NCBI GenBank assembly: GCA_022828445.1
Contig: JAIZZJ010000005.1
Location: forward strand, 1,922,001-1,986,000
Length of the DNA: 64,000 nucleotides
Reading direction: 5' to 3'
Source: Graphiopsis chlorocephala
Lineage: Eukaryota > Ascomycota > Dothideomycetes > Cladosporiales > Cladosporiaceae
Under the pieces are notes generated by a model, which did no database searches, had not been told where the DNA came from, and saw nothing but the letters and a program-made list of their open reading frames with translations. Position numbers and translations under genes: made by a program. Positions 10,293 to 21,837 of this stretch are shown one piece after another. Every line of letters starts with the position of its first letter. Positions within the stretch are counted from its first letter, which is position 1.

Positions 10293-11888
10293 ATGAACCC
10301 GGCGGCGCGATATGGCGCGTTCCTGGCGAAGAATGTACAGAAGCCACTTTTCACGGCGCTGACTGGGTCGCCGACAGGTACTGCTGTAAGAATAGGCGGA
10401 CCATGTCATTCGAGATGGAAGCAGAATGAGGCGAACAGAAGGTCGTATGCACAATGGGTATTCCGTCAAGGCGTCCCGGGGAGGACGTTCTCGACATCTG
10501 CTAGGCAATGGGACACTGGCAACAAAGATCCGAAAGAGCAGCCTTCGTCAAATGAGACCATTCACCTCCAACCACCACCAAGCGAAGAGAAACCAGCACT
10601 TCCGGAACAACCTGAGCCCATCGCAAAACAGACTCAAACGGAGGAAGCTGAGCCCATCGTACAACAAACTCAACCAGATCAAGATACGACGCCTAGACCT
10701 ACAGAACCCACGAGCGAAGCTCCAAGTGAACCTCCAAGCAACCCTCTACCACGCCCCTCCGTCGCCGACCAACCACTATCAACTCCAGCATCCCGCTCCG
10801 AGTCCCTGCCCTCAGCCTTTGCCCACCGCCGCACCGAGATCTCCCGCCGCATGTCGCACCTAATGGACAACTTCCTCACCAAAGCCACCGCCGCCTCGCA
10901 GCAAATCAACACCTACACCGGCACCGACTTCAGCGGCATCGAAGCGCTGCGAACCGAGATCGTGGCCCAGGAAAAGCAGGTCAAACTGAGGCACGCAGCA
11001 GTCAACACGCAAAAGGACAAGCACATGGAAGCACACGTCAAACAAGCGAGCAGCCAGAAAGAAATCGTCAGTCTGCTTGAGAGGAAGAGCAGCTGGTCGC
11101 CCAGCGATCTCGAACGGTACATGACTCTTGTGCGCTCGGAGCACCTGGATGAACAGGCTGTTCAGAAAGCTAAAGAGGATCTGGCGGAAGCGGAACGAGA
11201 TCTCGAAGATGGAAGGGCGATGCTGGAGAAGCTGGAGCGCAAGCAATACCACGAGGAACAGATTTGGAGCGACACGATTCGCAGGAACAGTACTTGGGTG
11301 ACTATTGGTCTTATGGGAGTGAATATCTTCTTGCTGCTGGCGCAGATTATCTTCTTTGAGCCTTATCGAAGGAGGAAGATTGTGAGAGAGATGAAGGCGG
11401 CTCTGGATGAAAGAAGTATGGTTGTTCCGGGTCTTATCCAGGCTGCTGCTGCTGCACCTGAGGTTGTTGCGCCTGAGGTCGTAGCGCAGGCCGATGCAGT
11501 GGAGCAGCCCAAAGAGGTGCCTGCTGAAGTAGTTGAGACCGAAGCAAAGATCGAGCCTGCGGTCCTGGTGGAGGAGCCAGCGGACACGATAACACCAGTG
11601 GCAGCAGTGCCAGAGGCTGTCGAGGCAGCGCCTGTCGTCGCCGACGAAGCCGTACTGGACGGTAATGTCATACCCAGTGAGGTCGCCACAGAGGCGATCT
11701 GGAAGCAGCTCGAGCAAGCCAAATCATGGGAACAGCGCCTCGAGATCTCAAAAGCAGCCGTTCTCGACTTGTTCAGCGACCGCCACGTCCAGCTCAAGCA
11801 AGTCGACGTGACGACCATTGCGCTGCAAGGCGCCGCAAGCGGCATCGCCACCATGGGCCTGCTGTTCCTCCTCTTACGATCCAACTAA
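10293..11888 (+). CDS. SHE9: SHE9/MDM33-family mitochondrial inner membrane protein
   Basis: This single-exon gene encodes 531 residues. The ATG at 10293 is the first in frame; sequence further upstream lacks an ATG. The N-terminus is basic and ends in an FSTSARQW-like block, typical of a mitochondrial targeting peptide. A Pro/Gln/Glu-rich linker precedes a conserved coiled-coil region (about 195-350). A first transmembrane helix follows, near 353-375 (ITIGLMGVNIF-like). The Ala/Val/Glu-rich stretch after it looks disordered. A second hydrophobic helix lies near the C-terminus. Mdm33/She9 affects inner membrane shape and fission and lipid balance in yeast. The layout with two membrane helices flanking a matrix region matches the family. 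The low-complexity insert between the helices is longer than in yeast. Confidence 0.9.
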   Translation: MNPAARYGAFLAKNVQKPLFTALTGSPTGTAVRIGGPCHSRWKQNEANRRSYAQWVFRQGVPGRTFSTSARQWDTGNKDPKEQPSSNETIHLQPPPSEEKPALPEQPEPIAKQTQTEEAEPIVQQTQPDQDTTPRPTEPTSEAPSEPPSNPLPRPSVADQPLSTPASRSESLPSAFAHRRTEISRRMSHLMDNFLTKATAASQQINTYTGTDFSGIEALRTEIVAQEKQVKLRHAAVNTQKDKHMEAHVKQASSQKEIVSLLERKSSWSPSDLERYMTLVRSEHLDEQAVQKAKEDLAEAERDLEDGRAMLEKLERKQYHEEQIWSDTIRRNSTWVTIGLMGVNIFLLLAQIIFFEPYRRRKIVREMKAALDERSMVVPGLIQAAAAAPEVVAPEVVAQADAVEQPKEVPAEVVETEAKIEPAVLVEEPADTITPVAAVPEAVEAAPVVADEAVLDGNVIPSEVATEAIWKQLEQAKSWEQRLEISKAAVLDLFSDRHVQLKQVDVTTIALQGAASGIATMGLLFLLLRSN

Positions 11889-11971
11889 ATGTAGCCATAT
11901 TAAAGATTACCTGTAGAAATAAAAACCTTCGCGCCAGCCTCACACGTGAGCGCGCAAGATTTCCTATTCAT

Positions 11972-12688
11972 TCATTGGAACTCGCCAAACTCGCCATCAT
12001 CAAAGCCAAGCTCCGCCGCAGACTTCCCATTCGTGACATCGCCCGAAGTCTGCGAGAAACCAGACGAAGCAGCCGAAGGTGGAGGCGCAATAGAAAACAA
12101 CGCCTTTCCCTCATCCCGCTCAGCCTTCTTCTCCCCGCCATCACCACCTTGTTCCCTCCGCCCCTTTCCCCCAACCTGAATGTGAATCTTCTCGCCCTCC
12201 TTCAAACTGAAATCCCTCAGCACCTCACTCTTCTCATCAACCTTCGGCCTCTCCCACCCAAGCACCTTCCTCGCCTCCCTCAACGCGATTCCAAAATCAA
12301 AAGCATCACTCCGATCCTCAAACCCCAACCCCAACGTAGCTTTCATCCCGCCCTCGCCCACAACCCTCACGGCGAAGAACCGCGAAGAGTCTAGTGCAGA
12401 TTGCACGACGGCTTCGGAGGTGTACGGGCTCGCGGCGAAGAGCTCGCCTGTGGTGGGGTCTTCGAGGTTGATTGTTACGGTGAGGGTGTTCTCGTGGTTG
12501 GACGAGGGTGTTGGTTTTGAGAGCTCGAGGATTCGCATGCGGGCTGTGAAGATTTGCTGCGCAGTGGGGTTTGGTGGTGCGGTCCAGGGACCGGCGTTGA
12601 AGCCGCGGGTGGAGGTTAGAGGGGGGATGGCGTAGATGTGGACGGAGGGGGTGGTGAAGAGGAGGCGTTGCATTGTTGGTTCGGCCAT
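11972..12688 (-). CDS. NECAP-like adaptin-ear-binding coat-associated protein
   Basis: This single-exon gene encodes 238 residues from the ATG at 12688. The N-terminal ~160 residues match the DUF1681/NECAP PH-like fold, including a VYAIPP-type first strand (HIYAIPPL), a GWTA-like PWTAPP block, and the ESSRFFAVRV-type core (here DSSRFFAVRV). The tail is Lys/Glu/Gly-rich and disordered and ends in DDGEFGEFQ, a short acidic-aromatic motif of the kind that binds adaptor ears. NECAP proteins act with the AP-2 clathrin adaptor in endocytosis. The gene is convergent with SHE9 (83 nt between stops) and divergent from the deoxyhypusine hydroxylase gene. Confidence 0.88.
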   Translation of the reverse strand: MAEPTMQRLLFTTPSVHIYAIPPLTSTRGFNAGPWTAPPNPTAQQIFTARMRILELSKPTPSSNHENTLTVTINLEDPTTGELFAASPYTSEAVVQSALDSSRFFAVRVVGEGGMKATLGLGFEDRSDAFDFGIALREARKVLGWERPKVDEKSEVLRDFSLKEGEKIHIQVGGKGRREQGGDGGEKKAERDEGKALFSIAPPPSAASSGFSQTSGDVTNGKSAAELGFDDGEFGEFQ

Positions 12689-13087
12689 GATCGTTTGGGT
12701 GGATTCTGTATGGCTGAATGTGGTTGTATGGTTCTGGTGGAGAGCTGTAGATTTTTGATCGCAGATGTCCGGATTTGGAAGGCGCGGGTTGTAAGTGAAT
12801 GCATAAGGTGGTATGGCATATCTTATAGCGAGGGGGAATATGATGCTCTTAGCCCCAAAGCTCAAGCCACCTGCAGGAAGCCAGATCGAGGACCCTCTTT
12901 TTTCCCACGATCGTCAGAGAGAGTCGTGCCCCGCAGCGAACGGATTTTGGTCCTCTCAGAAATTGTTATCAGATCCTCGACTTTGTGGTGATTCAGGCCC
13001 GCTACACCACCACCAACAACCTAACCGCTCCGCAACCTCACACTCACTGGCACACACACACACATACACACAACCACTACAACCAAA
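12689..13087. promoter_or_regulatory. Divergent promoter NECAP / deoxyhypusine hydroxylase
   Basis: This 399-bp shared upstream region carries a CA-rich leader (CACACACACACATACACACA-like) just before the ATG at 13088. No defined transcription factor site was recognised. Confidence 0.4.
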
Positions 13088-14169
13088 ATGTCCATCTTCG
13101 CCACTCCCGTCCCCACAGACCCTACGGTCCTCGCCCTTCGCAACATCGTAACCTCCGAATCCTCTCCTCTGGCAGCCCGCTTCCGCGCCCTCTTCTCGCT
13201 GAAGCACCTCGCCGCCCTCTCCCCGCCCACAGACCAGTCCATTCCCGCCCTCGAAGCGATCGCCGCGGCTCTCGTGTCGCCCTCTGCGCTCTTGAAGCAC
13301 GAGCTCGCTTACTGCCTGGGTCAGAGCGGCAAGCCTGAGGCCGTGCGCTACCTGGAAGCGTGTGTTGAGGATCGCAAGGAGGATGATATGTGCAGGCATG
13401 AGGCGGCGGAGGCGCTGGGCGCGCTTGGGTTTGATGGCAGTCTGGGCTTGTTGAAGGCTAGGAGGGATGACAAGGAAGAGGTGCAGGTTGTGAGGGAGAC
13501 GGCGGAGTTGGCGGTTGAGAGGATTGAGTGGGCTGCTAGCGATGCTGGTAAGGCGGAGAAATTGAAGGCTAGGTATGTGGTCTATGTCTATGACAAAGTG
13601 GATCGGAAAGAAAAGGAAGACATGGCAGAGCTGACTTGCATAATAGCGACTTCGCATCCATCGACCCTGCGCCGCCTCTTGCAGAGACCGCAGAAACACC
13701 CTCGATCCCCGAATTCGAGAAGACTCTCCTCGACACATCTCTCCCACTCTTCCAGCGCTACAGAGCAATGTTCGCCCTTCGTGACCTTGCCTCGCCTCCC
13801 GACCTTCCAACCGCAGTCCCTGCCGTGCACGCTCTCGCCCGCGGCATGTACGACCCATCCGCTCTTTTCCGTCACGAAATCGCATTCGTCTTTGGCCAAC
13901 TATGCCACCCTGCATCCGTTCCCAGCCTGATCGAGACCCTCAGCAACACCAAGGAAGAGAGCATGGTGCGCCACGAAGCCGCCGAGGCGCTGGGCAGCTT
14001 GGGCGAAGAGGAGGGTGTCGAGGATGTGCTGAAGAAGTTCCTCAACGATCCTGAGCAGGTCGTCAAGGACAGCATTGTCGTCGCGCTAGACATGGCCGAG
14101 TTTGAGCGCAATGGTGAGCTGCAGTACGCCAGCATCCCGGTCACCGAGACTGCTGCTGCGGCCGCGTAA
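13088..14169 (+). CDS. LIA1: Deoxyhypusine hydroxylase (HEAT-repeat, diiron)
   Basis: Two exons (13088-13572, 13647-14169) encode 335 residues; the 74-nt intron has a GTATGT donor and a TAATAG end. The protein is built of two symmetrical halves of HEAT repeats. The four metal-binding His-Glu pairs are all present: HE near 71 (HELAYCLGQ), HE near 104 (HEAAEALG), HE near 238 (HEIAFVFGQ) and HE near 271 (HEAAEALG). The enzyme completes hypusine on eIF5A by hydroxylating deoxyhypusine with a diiron centre. Length agrees with the fungal family (about 320-340 residues). The intron lies in the linker between the two halves. Confidence 0.96.
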
Positions 14170-14358
14170 ACGGCTCTCTCGCATGCTGCGTGATCAGGAT
14201 AGAAAAAGGCGTTGGTCGGCGTTTTATGGGTCGCAGCGCAAGCGCGAAGTAGAGTGTTTCATCATCAATTCATGACATTAGATCTCAACCAACCACCAAA
14301 AAGTCTTAAAGAAGATCCCCCTAAAAGCATATAACAGTCCAGTCGCGGTTGTCTCCGC

Positions 14359-14799
14359 TCAGTTGTTCTCGTTCCACTTGTGCGAGCACTTCGGACAAGT
14401 ATAAAAGACCGTGCTACCTTCGTCGGCAGATCGCAGTTGCTGGGTGTAGTAGCGCGTCTGAGGGTTGCCGCACTTTTCACAAGGGTGGTCGATGATGGCG
14501 TCGGTCTGGATGTCGCCCTCGTCGAACTCTTGCACGTCGGAGCGTAGGCGTGTGCGGAGGGAGGAGGGGAAAGCGGTGGGTTTAGAGGCTGTGGAGATGG
14601 TTTTGCTGGAGGTGTCTATTTGGAGTGTTGGTTACTTGTTTTGGTCGAGTGGATTTGAAAATGTGTTTTGTATGTATGTATACATACCTTTGTTTTGCGC
14701 GCCACAGACTTCGCAGGTGAGGAATGTTTTGCGGCTGGTATTGGTTTCGAGGAGGTTGCCGCAGTCGGTGCAGAAGACGAGGGATCCGATGGCGGCCAT
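14359..14799 (-). CDS. RPA12: RNA polymerase I subunit RPA12 (zinc ribbon)
   Basis: Two exons on the minus strand (14799-14688, 14615-14359) encode 122 residues; the 72-nt intron has a GTATGT donor and an AATAG end. The N-terminal zinc ribbon has CxxC pairs (FCTDCG near 10-13, CEVCG near 29-32). The C-terminal TFIIS-like ribbon has CEKCG, the QLRSADEGST loop and a final CPKC pair. The acidic pair in the SADE loop is the one that supports RNA cleavage in this family. RPA12 acts in RNA polymerase I cleavage and termination of rRNA transcripts. The gene is convergent with deoxyhypusine hydroxylase and divergent from SCC2. Confidence 0.95.
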
Positions 14800-15336
14800 G
14801 GTTGCGGATTGTATGTGTCTGATCACGTGCGGTCTGTTGACTTGTGAATATGCTGGCTTGTGGTTTTGCTTGCGAAGACGATCTTTGGCAAGTCTTTACT
14901 TTGGCTGGCTTCACCTGGGAAAAATAGCAGCTTCACTTTGCGCGCGCAGAACCTCCAACTTTCTGGGGGCGGCGCGGGCCGAGCCTAGTGTAGGCAGGCA
15001 GCGATCGCCGGCGCGAGACGAATGTGGTGAAAGTGAAAGTGATGGATGCAGGACGCGGAGATGGACGCTCGACACATCGACAAACGCCGTGCTGGCCACC
15101 ACTCGGCTGCCTGCACCCACGCGAATATGCGATACGTACACTCGTCTTCTGTCACTGGAGAAACCATACCGCCGTACCTAATAATTTTGGCCAACACCGC
15201 TACACAGCCTGCGCCGCCATCAAACGCCGTCGTCGATCCGCAACATCGAATGCGCCGGACAATGCTGCATACGACACACATTCATTGAGGGACTGCCAAA
15301 GAGGAGAGAGTGAAGAGACGGGACTCCGCTGCGATC
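14800..15336. promoter_or_regulatory. Divergent promoter RPA12 / SCC2
   Basis: This is the shared upstream region of 537 bp. A CACGTG palindrome lies at 14824-14829, close to the RPA12 ATG. I see no gene inside; short frames over this stretch look like chance. Confidence 0.4.
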
Positions 15337-18300
15337 ATGCAGCACTCACACCACGTCAACGGGCATGTGCCTCCCACAAATGGCAATGGCACTTCGTCAC
15401 AAGCCAGTCTCCAAGGTGATCACGGATGGCTGCGAACGCCCACAGTAGCAGAGGCTCTTCCCTTCACTCCTTTCAGCTCCATTGTACCATTCAATCCTGG
15501 TAAGACACCTTGCGTCCTCTGACATGTGCTGTCGATCAGTCACATGCCGGCCTGTTGCGATTGCAGCGAACTTGGCTAATCACACGTGCAGAAGTCATCC
15601 CACCACCGCGGGCAATGCCTTATTACAACGCCAACTACGGTCTCGGAGACCATCAACATTCACGCCGTGTCTTGGAGAGATTGAGTGCCGGAGCCACAAG
15701 TGCAGAAGACGCTTCCAAGCGCTGTCAGCAAACTATAAGAGATGTTCGCAAATTACTCGATGCAGAGAGCTTGACAAGGTACCACTTCAAGAAGCCACGG
15801 CATATACAATCAAGCAACTCTACGAACGGTCACGCTCAACTCCCATCACCTGTACTGAGTCCTTTTGCGAAGATGGTGCTGGATACGACGGACGTTCCGT
15901 TCCGCTACCTTACTCCGGAGTCACCAGGAGCGCCGCCAGCTCCATTAGTGAATGGCAAGAAATCGAGCAAACCCGTTTCACAAAAAGAATCGTCAACGCC
16001 GCAATCTACAGTCAAAGTAGAAACCAGTCAACAACATGACTATCAGCCGCCTGTGGCCTCGCTGCCAGAATTCAACGCCCAACCATCAAGCCAAGTCCTC
16101 CAAGCTGTAGTACCGCGTGCTCTAACGGCCTCCGAAGTCGCTGGCGTACAGTACATTCCTCACAGCAGTATACAAACTTCAAGAAGACCCCACGGCATGA
16201 CCGGCAATGGAGCTCGAACCGTCAGCATTGATCAGCGCCAGAAAGGCGACGCTGCGGTCATGGCTCTGCAGAGTCTCCTTCACGAGATCTTCTCAGCAGA
16301 TGACGTCTTCGATGCAGACGCCTCACACCACTCGCGATACCTGACTGTGGTCGACACCGACGACGGTCGTGTGTCCATGCTTCAACCTACTGTACAGGCG
16401 ACACTCGACGAAGCTATCGTTGCAGTCGAGAAATGTACTCGCCTCGATGGAATTCCTGTTGAAGATGTGACAAGAATTCAAAAATTGAACGAGAGAACAG
16501 TGTCATCTGCCAGCAACTTGCAGCTGGGTATTGGCAGCGATTGGTCTCCCGACGATGAACAGTTCTGGCTGCATAAAGTGGAACAAGCCGGATTCGGACT
16601 ACTTGCAGCTCGAACTATGCTCCGTGTTATGAACGCCGGTCGCCAGGAGAAGGAGTTGCAGTCTGAAGACCATGTCCGCATTGTCTTGGACTTGCTCAAG
16701 ACAGTCATTGATACTGCCATTGTCCCAATCGTCGAAGAACGTTCTTTCCTCGGCGAAAAGGTTCGAGGCGGCGACAAACCCCAGCAGAATCCGAAATTTG
16801 TTTTTGCCACTAACCACCGCACATTATTGAAGCCTCTCTTGGGAGGAGTGAATAAATCATTTCGGCTTCTCGCCAAATTCCTGTCGCGTGTGAATGTTCA
16901 GGAGACCGCAATCTCTAGCATCGTCTACATGTGCAAGACTCTCATCTTCGCTGAGAACGCTGCCACAGACAAAGAGTCGGTCTTTGGCACCCAACCGTTC
17001 GAATTGACCCGCAAGTATGCTATGGACGTTCTTGGGAGGATCTTCACGAGATACCCTGGTCAGCGACGATTCGTCATCGACGAGGTACTGACCTCCCTTG
17101 AGAAGCTCCCTGCTACCAAGCAGAGTGCTAGGCAATACCGCCTGCAGGAAGGCAGATCAATTCAGCTCGTTTCTGCGCTCCTCATGCGTTTTGTGCAGAC
17201 GAGCGCCATGCAGGATAGCACTGCACTGCTCCTTCAGAGCAAAGCCGAAGCAGGCGACGATGAAGATGCAGACGGCTCTGATGAGGACATGTCAGATGCA
17301 GACTCCGACAAGGGGAGCAGTCGGCCGTTGTCTGCCTCCAACAATCGCGGCACGTTGAAGGATCTTGCGGCGGTGATCTCGCCTCTGCGCGACGCGGCTG
17401 TTAAAAACGCACAATATATAGTGAACGTTCTCCTTGCACGAGCGTCCAAAACGGCCAAAAACTCCGACGAGCCTTATCGCAAGTTGATGGACATCTTCAC
17501 GGAAGATTTCTTGACCGTGCTGGGAACAAGCGATTGGCCAGCCGCCGAACTTCTGCTCCGATCAATGTTGATAAGGATCATAACCCTTGCTGAGGATCCA
17601 AAGCAGCCAGTGCCAGCCAGAAACCTGGGTCTCGAGTTGATGGGCACTATGGGCTCCAGTATCTTGGCTTTACAGCTCCAAGCTCGTAGCGCATGCAGGA
17701 ACGTTGACACCGATGAGTCGCCTCTTGTCAACGCCATGGTCGCAAGTTACAGGAACGCGGAGGCGAACAACAAAGATATCGACACACACAGTCTGCTGAG
17801 CTTCAACGGCCCGTATCGGTTCGTTCTGGAGTATCTGAGAGCGCGGGACAATAACAATGACGCGCAGCTACAGACAGCCAAGGGATTCTTGCTCGTACAG
17901 TGGGCAGATGAGCTCTGCAGCGCTCGTGCTGCATCCGTTGATTCTGACAATAGTGATGTTTCAGATCAGCCAAGGGATCTCAAAGACAAGCTCCGCAACA
18001 TGATCGTTGATCCACAGTGGCTGGAGGAAAACTACGAATTCCAGACGCCATCCACAGCAACAGGCAAGTTTGCTTCGCTGCTCGTTACGACCAACCTTGC
18101 ATTCTGCAAGGGCTTTCCACGTCTGTTCAGCGCTCTAGTCAATGCGCTTACGGACGACCACACTCAAGTCAAAAGCCGTGCTATCAGGAGCGTCCTCACC
18201 GTTGTGGAGAGGGATTCTGATGCTCTCGCAAGGAACCTTGGGCTGCTAAGCAAGATTGTTGCCAGCATGGAAGACAAATCATCCATGGTCCGCGATGCTG

Positions 18301-20876
18301 CTTTGGGCCTCATTCAAAAGTTCCTCGCCCTCCGACCTGAGCTGGCGGGCCGCGTACAGCCTTTTGTCCAAAAGCGCACAGCAGATCAGACGCCGGGCAT
18401 TCGCAAGAAGGCTTACAAAATACTGAAAGACCTCTACCTCGCGAACGATGGTCCTGTCAAGTCGGGCTTGCAGGCCGACTCACAGCTCGGTGTACGCGCA
18501 GGCGTGGCGAACACGCTTATTGAAGGCATGGAAGACTCGGACGAAAGTGTCCTTGAGCTTGTTCGCACAATATTGGAAGAGCTGTGGTTCTCGCCTTTTC
18601 ATGGACTGTCTTTGCAGGGCGAGAACGCTGTTCAAACAAAGCTCAAATACCGCTTGCAAGCGCAATTGCTCACTCGTTGTGTTTCTTACGGCAAGGTGGG
18701 AGGGAGAGAAGTGCAAGTTTGCGCCCGCATGGAGTCTCTCGTCCGTGAGGTCTTGACAAAGTCGAAGTCTGCGTCGGACAATGAACGTGTGTGCAAGATC
18801 ATTATTGAGGTGCTGTTCGACGGCATCATCGACCCGGCAGACATTCCTGGATCACCTTCGCCCGATCTCATTCTTATGACGCTCGCAATCTTCGCCAAAG
18901 CATGCCCATCGCTCATGGATGCAGCTCAGCTCGAGCGTCTAGAGCCTTACACCAACAATTTGAGCCAACATGATGATCTCGACGTTTATCGCTCAGTGTT
19001 GACTATTTTGCGGTACGCTATGCCCCACGTGAGGAACCTCAGTCAGGACGTCTTGAGACAGCTCCAAAACTCCCTCATGAAGAGCGTCACTGGAATGCCT
19101 AGACCTGAGCTGCCTGCAGTAGCAGCCTGTCTGTGGACAATCACGAGCGAGCTTGGGAATTTAGACCGCATGTCGAACCTGATGGTATCTGCTCTCGGGA
19201 ATCTTCAGAAGATTGGTCGCAGCGATCTCACCGCCAACCCTGCATCTGCCAAGCGTGTCGTGAGACTTATGGGTATCGTTGGCCAGTTCGGCAACGTCTG
19301 CGACCTTGAGTCGCAGCTTGCAGCCTTCCGCGAGAAGCTTCCTGAGTCGAAGTCCAAAAGCGTGGCTGGACTGGCTGTTGAAGTCATATATCCATTCACC
19401 GTTCCTCAGCAACCGCTCAATGTACGAGAGGCTGCTATGGATGCCATTTGTTCCATCGCTCAACGCTGGCCAAAAATGTTCTTACGAAAGGACGTTGGTG
19501 TTGCCTTCAACAAGATCCTGCAAGAAAAGGTTCACTCACTTGAGGAGATTTTCGTGTCCGGTCTCGAGGGTTTCTTCGCTTCGCTGACCATGCCGACTGA
19601 GGCTCAGCAAGAGGAGGCAGCTGCACCAGTGACTGGTAGAGAGCGCTTAGCGAAGACTTACATTGCTACAGAGCAAGATGGCGCATCGTCTGAGCTGGCG
19701 CAAAAATTCCTCAGGGACATCATCCGCATTGCAGAGTCCTCGGCCGACAACTTGGCTCTTACGGCAACCAAACTGATTGCTAGTATCCTTCAGCAAGGTC
19801 TGCCCCATCCGAAGGAATGCGGTCCTACTCTTGTTGCGCTCGAGACATCACCAAATGCCCTGATTGCTCAAGTGGCTTGGAAGGAGCATCGTGTGATGCA
19901 TCAGAAGCACGAAACTACCATCGAGAAAGAATACGTGCGATCGATCCAGAGATCTCTCACCTACCAGCAGAACGTCGTTGGCGATCCGTCGGGTTTCACA
20001 GGCACCTCTCCTCCCAAGGCAAAACTGCACTACTTCTGGGATGTGCTCAAAGCTGGCAAGCTCAAGGTCAGACAAAAGTTCTTGGCCAACATCGTGCAGA
20101 AGTTGGAATTCGAGCCAGCGAAATTGGACATCCGCGCCAACAATCTTCCCGAGCTGATGCTCGCGCGATACGTCTGCGAGAACTTGGCATTCCTCGAATA
20201 CGACCGAACTGACGACCTGTTGAAAGTCTTGTTTGCGCTTGAGAAGATGTTTGCCAGCGTGGGCACTCCTGTGGCCCAGTCGATCGAGAGCGAGATTCTC
20301 AAACTTAACATCCCGTCTACTGTGGCACCCGATCCGATGGCTATCGGAACTATGCTTGAAGAGACTACAGATGCTCCCGTCGATCCCAGTCGTCTGAAAA
20401 CTCTATCACTATCGTCACAGATTCTGCTCATTGTCTCCGAAACACGCACTTACATCCTCCGCCTCTGGCTGCTTCAGAAGATCGCCCGCAACGTCAAAGC
20501 CGCTGTCAAAGAAAACAGCAAAGCGCCCTCTCGCGCTACCAACGCTTCGGCTCTCACAGACACCTACATCAGATCCATCGCTACGCTCATGCAGCCTGCT
20601 GTCACAGCAGAGGAGCAACGCACTCGCTGCGAGCAATTCGTCGAAGCCATGAACATCGACAGCGAGGCCAAGATTCCGTCAGACGATGAGGATGAGATGG
20701 CGGTCGGTGGAGTGGACGCTAGTGGCAGCGAGGGCAGGAGTGCGACGCCGCCCGGTGGGAAGAGGAAGAGGAAATTGGGCGGAAGCATGCAGACCACGCC
20801 GAGGAAGAGAGGCAGGCCGCGCAAGTCTAGTGTCTCGAAAGTTGCGGACGATGATGAAGAGAGAGGGTGGGATTGA
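15337..20876 (+). CDS. SCC2: Cohesin loader SCC2 / Mis4 / Nipped-B
   Basis: Two exons (15337-15499, 15592-20876) encode 1815 residues. The 92-nt intron has GTAAGA and ends CGTGCAG, and splicing restores a glutamate codon. The N-terminal ~200 residues are polar. The rest is a long array of HEAT-like helices with the conserved Nipped-B core (for example SMVRDAALGLIQKFLA and the GIRKKAYKILKDLY segment). The C-terminus after about 1740 is acidic, then basic, with KRGRPRK, an AT-hook type DNA-contact motif. SCC2 with SCC4 loads cohesin on chromosomes and stimulates its ATPase. Length fits fungal orthologues. A single unbroken exon of 5.3 kb is unusual for this window's genes but fits this family in some fungi. 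Confidence 0.93.
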
Positions 20877-21268
20877 TGGCCTACCCATGGATGGTTAGTT
20901 CAATTGTGCTCTTCAATATCTTTAGCGATGGCGCTGGTGGCTGCTTCGGGAAAAGTAAAAGTGATGCCGAGTGGCTCTATCGCTCGATTGATGCTGAGGC
21001 TGAGGCCGTTCAGCACTCCAAGTGTACAATACAACAACAAGTTGCGCTCAAGCGCGAGTAACACAACAAATTACTCTTTTTTAAGTTCACATCTACTGCT
21101 TCCTCGTAATATATCGTGTTGTACACCTCGTGATATACTCCATCTTGAGACTGTCGTTGCGCACAGACCACCAGAACTTCCTGAACCTCGACCTTCAAGA
21201 CTCCCGAACCTACACGCAATTGCGCCAGAGCCCATCCACCATCCTCACAGCACCCAACACCCGTAACA
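20877..21268. other. Intergenic stretch SCC2 3' end / uS12m promoter
   Basis: This 392-bp tandem gap holds the SCC2 3' end and the 5' region of uS12m. No gene or repeat was recognised. Confidence 0.4.
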
Positions 21269-21837
21269 ATGGCTTCCAAACTCTTCGCCTCTTTCCTGCG
21301 CCTCCCTGCGACAACTCGCAGCATCTTCGCCGCCCCTACCGCCCTCCCCGCCGTCCTCTCTCGCCGCTCCTTCACCACCACACCCGCCTTCAATGCAACC
21401 TACAACCAGGTCCTCCGCGGCTGCAGAACCGAGCAGCGCGCCCGCAAACCCACATCGCCCGCGCTCGTCGACCGCCCAGAAATGAAGGGCGTGTGCTTGC
21501 GCGTGGGCACCACGAAGCCGAAGAAGCCTAATTCGGGCGAGAGGAAGGTTGCGAGGGTTAGATTGAGTAGTGGGAAGGTTATTACGGCTTATATCCCCGG
21601 CGAGGGACACAATGTGCAGCAGCATTCGGTTGTGCTGGTGCGTGGTGGCAGGAGTCAGGATTGTCCTGGTGTGAAGTATCATTTGGTTAGAGGGGCTTTT
21701 GATTTGGTGAGTACACTTGCGTGGGAGCGTCTCCAGTGGTTTGGCGGGTGCTAACGGTGGATGTGTAGGGTGGTGTTGGCAACCGTGTCACTGCACGCTC
21801 GAAGTACGGCACGAAGAAGCCTAAGATTGACGCTTGA
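21269..21837 (+). CDS. MRPS12: Mitochondrial ribosomal protein uS12m (S12)
   Basis: Two exons (21269-21706, 21769-21837) encode 168 residues; the 62-nt intron has a GTGAGT donor and a GTGTAG end. An N-terminal ~45-residue basic, Ser/Thr-rich segment with an RRSFTTTPAF-like block is a mitochondrial targeting peptide. The mature part is classic S12: the TTKPKKPNS block, VRLSSGKVITAYIPGEGHN, VLVRGGRSQDCPGVKYHLVRGAFD, and a C-terminal RSKYGTKKPK. These are the loops that line the decoding centre. The intron separates the last 22 residues. Confidence 0.97.
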
